Positions 5,695 to 6,994 of a stretch of 6,994 nt of DNA are shown here, piece after piece. A program made the translations under genes and the position numbers. Positions within the stretch are counted from its first letter, which is position 1. Each line of letters begins with the position of its first letter. The DNA lies in assembly GCA_039026975.1 (NCBI GenBank), contig JBCCLI010000354.1, positions 1 to 6,994 on the forward strand, given 5' to 3'. The notes below the pieces were generated by a model. That model did no database searches and was not told where the DNA came from. It worked only from the letters and a program-made list of their open reading frames with translations. Source of the stretch: JBCBKZ01 sp039026975 (GTDB lineage Bacteria; Bacteroidota; Bacteroidia; J057).

Positions 5695-6994
5695 TTATTC
5701 TTTCACAATCAGCACTTTTCTCACCAGACTGTGTTTCTGCGTAGAGATCTTCACCAAGTAAGTCCCATCATATACCGTCTGCACATCAAAGTAAGCGATG
5801 GTCTGCCCTTTCTTGATTTCCGTATGGAGAATCCTTCTCCCTGCTGTATCCAGTAAATCTACCTGCATATCTTCATCTACTACGAGGCCACCTAACTGTA
5901 TGGCGATTAGCTCAGCAGAAGGATTAGGAAAGACGTTGATGTCTAATTCATTAAAGGCAGCTTCTGAAATACTGGTAACTGAGGGAGTGTAGGTGGTAGT
6001 AGGTTCAGAAACAAAATTGACTACGGCATTCTCATATACTCCATAAAAAGTAGGTCCTACCACATATGGATAGGCAGAGTTCCAATTTTCATCTACTGTG
6101 GCAAAGTAGGCGTAAGTCCCGTTAGGATATTCAGGCGTTATACAAAAACGACCGTTATGCTCATCCAGGTAATCTTCTGCTGCATTAGCAATGAATTCAT
6201 AATCTTCTCTGAAGTATCCCAGGAAAAACTCTCCCCCTACATCTGGACCATCATCTACATCCGTCCCATCTGCATAGGTAGTACGCGTGGTGATGTCTCT
6301 CAACTGATAACCTGACTTAATTCTCACAATACCTCCTGTACCATCAGCATTCTGGAAACCGTAGGCCCCATAGATAGGAAATCCATCATAGGCATACCCG
6401 ATCAGGGGAGAGTGGCTTGTACTGTCTATGGCATATAGACCATCTGCATCATATAGGTTACACACGGTGGAAACTACTTCCAGGTCCAACTTAAAAGCAG
6501 AGGGGTTCTGGTGGTGGTGATAATCTCCCATAGCCGGGTGAGCTTTAGAGCAGTCAAAACCAGCCATTTCTGCAGGAATAGCATCCCGGTTCCAGTCCTG
6601 AGAAGCCATGGGACCACCCGGACACATAGGATTTCCAGGCCCTCCACAAATAGCGCTGGTGTTAGGATTCCAGGCTACCCCATCTCGGTAATCATAGAGA
6701 GAAACGCCATTAATAAAGGCTCCAATTTTCCCAGGGGTGGTAGCCATTTTAGTTCCTGTTTCTTCCTGTGGACTCAAGGTAAATCGCAAGATCAGATCTT
6801 GACTTTCTGCTTGTGAAGGGTTTCCATCCTGAAAAGGTCCGGTAGGATAGGAAGGAATTCCATTGGTGTGTACATACACATAGGTATCAGAGTATTCCAC
6901 CATCTGACAGTTGTACAGGACGCCATTATCTATGGGGGTAGAATTGCCCACCATATAGTAGCTACCCGTTTCTGTGGTATTCTGCAACCAAGCA
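5695..6994 (-). CDS. Secreted YHYH-domain protein with type IX secretion sorting tail (5' end outside window)
   Basis: The frame is open to the right edge (…A-W-L-Q-N-T-T-E), so about 432 C-terminal residues are seen and the true start and signal peptide lie beyond the window; the TTG at 6985-6987 should not be taken as the start. The body matches the YHYH family: SNGIPSYPTGPF-like wording near the N-terminal side (here TNGIPSYPTGPFQDGNPS), PGKIGAFINGVSLYDYRDG, a Cys-rich CGGPGNPMCPGG, then FDCSKAHPAMGDYHHHQNPS, SPLIGYAYDGFPIYGAYGF, the LDEHNGRFCITPEYPNGTYA region, and YPYVVGPTFYG. The last 80 residues (5698-5937) are a Por-type sorting domain: NVFPNPS, a VDLLDTAGRRILHTE strand pair, YDGTYLVKIS and the terminal VRKVLIVKE. 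The protein is therefore expected to cross the outer membrane by the type IX system and be released or anchored at the surface. The biochemical role of the YHYH domain is unknown; clustered His and Cys residues hint at metal binding, which is inference only. A terminator follows the gene. Confidence 0.88.
   Translation of the reverse strand, partial: AWLQNTTETGSYYMVGNSTPIDNGVLYNCQMVEYSDTYVYVHTNGIPSYPTGPFQDGNPSQAESQDLILRFTLSPQEETGTKMATTPGKIGAFINGVSLYDYRDGVAWNPNTSAICGGPGNPMCPGGPMASQDWNRDAIPAEMAGFDCSKAHPAMGDYHHHQNPSAFKLDLEVVSTVCNLYDADGLYAIDSTSHSPLIGYAYDGFPIYGAYGFQNADGTGGIVRIKSGYQLRDITTRTTYADGTDVDDGPDVGGEFFLGYFREDYEFIANAAEDYLDEHNGRFCITPEYPNGTYAYFATVDENWNSAYPYVVGPTFYGVYENAVVNFVSEPTTTYTPSVTSISEAAFNELDINVFPNPSAELIAIQLGGLVVDEDMQVDLLDTAGRRILHTEIKKGQTIAYFDVQTVYDGTYLVKISTQKHSLVRKVLIVKE

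Noticed and set aside
6985..6987. TTG as the start codon of the YHYH protein.
   Set aside because: The frame is open through the window edge, no signal peptide follows the TTG although a type IX cargo needs one, and the family domain appears to have begun already.

Overview
The window looks like a chromosomal segment of a Bacteroidota bacterium. The evidence is a C-terminal type IX secretion (Por) sorting domain on a secreted protein, a DUF2723 membrane glycosyltransferase-like protein of about 1,030 residues (a family typical of this phylum), a Bacteroidota-style topoisomerase IV subunit A N-terminus, start codons without recognisable Shine-Dalgarno sequences, and TTTG-type promoter-like boxes. 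I cannot place it below phylum level with confidence.

Left part, minus strand: the first 45 codons of parC (topoisomerase IV subunit A) run off the left edge. Upstream of it is a 209-base gap with several hairpins. Next comes a 170-residue gene that aligns by eye with the small (p)ppGpp hydrolase (Mesh1/RelA-SpoT HD) fold but has lost all the metal-binding residues. A 252-base divergent intergenic region separates it from the plus-strand genes, and a similar TTTGCGTA box lies just upstream of both start codons.

Centre, plus strand: the DUF2723 gene and rlmB (23S rRNA 2'-O-methyltransferase) are three bases apart and probably form one transcription unit. The rlmB stop codon overlaps, tail to tail, the stop codon of a minus-strand toxin-antitoxin pair.

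Right part, minus strand: a vapB-like (DUF2281) antitoxin is followed one base later by a vapC-like PIN toxin. The toxin reading frame is broken by one base at a T5A5 run, and the break coincides with a perfectly phased -1 slippery heptamer (T TTA AAA). Upstream of this module is a strong hairpin terminator belonging to a large secreted YHYH-domain protein with a type IX sorting tail, whose 5' end lies beyond the right edge.

The genes do not form one pathway: housekeeping functions (topoisomerase, rRNA methylation), envelope or secretion functions (DUF2723, YHYH protein) and an accessory toxin-antitoxin module are neighbours. The two items most worth following up are the ligand-less (p)ppGpp-hydrolase-like protein and the frameshifted PIN toxin with its in-phase slippery site.
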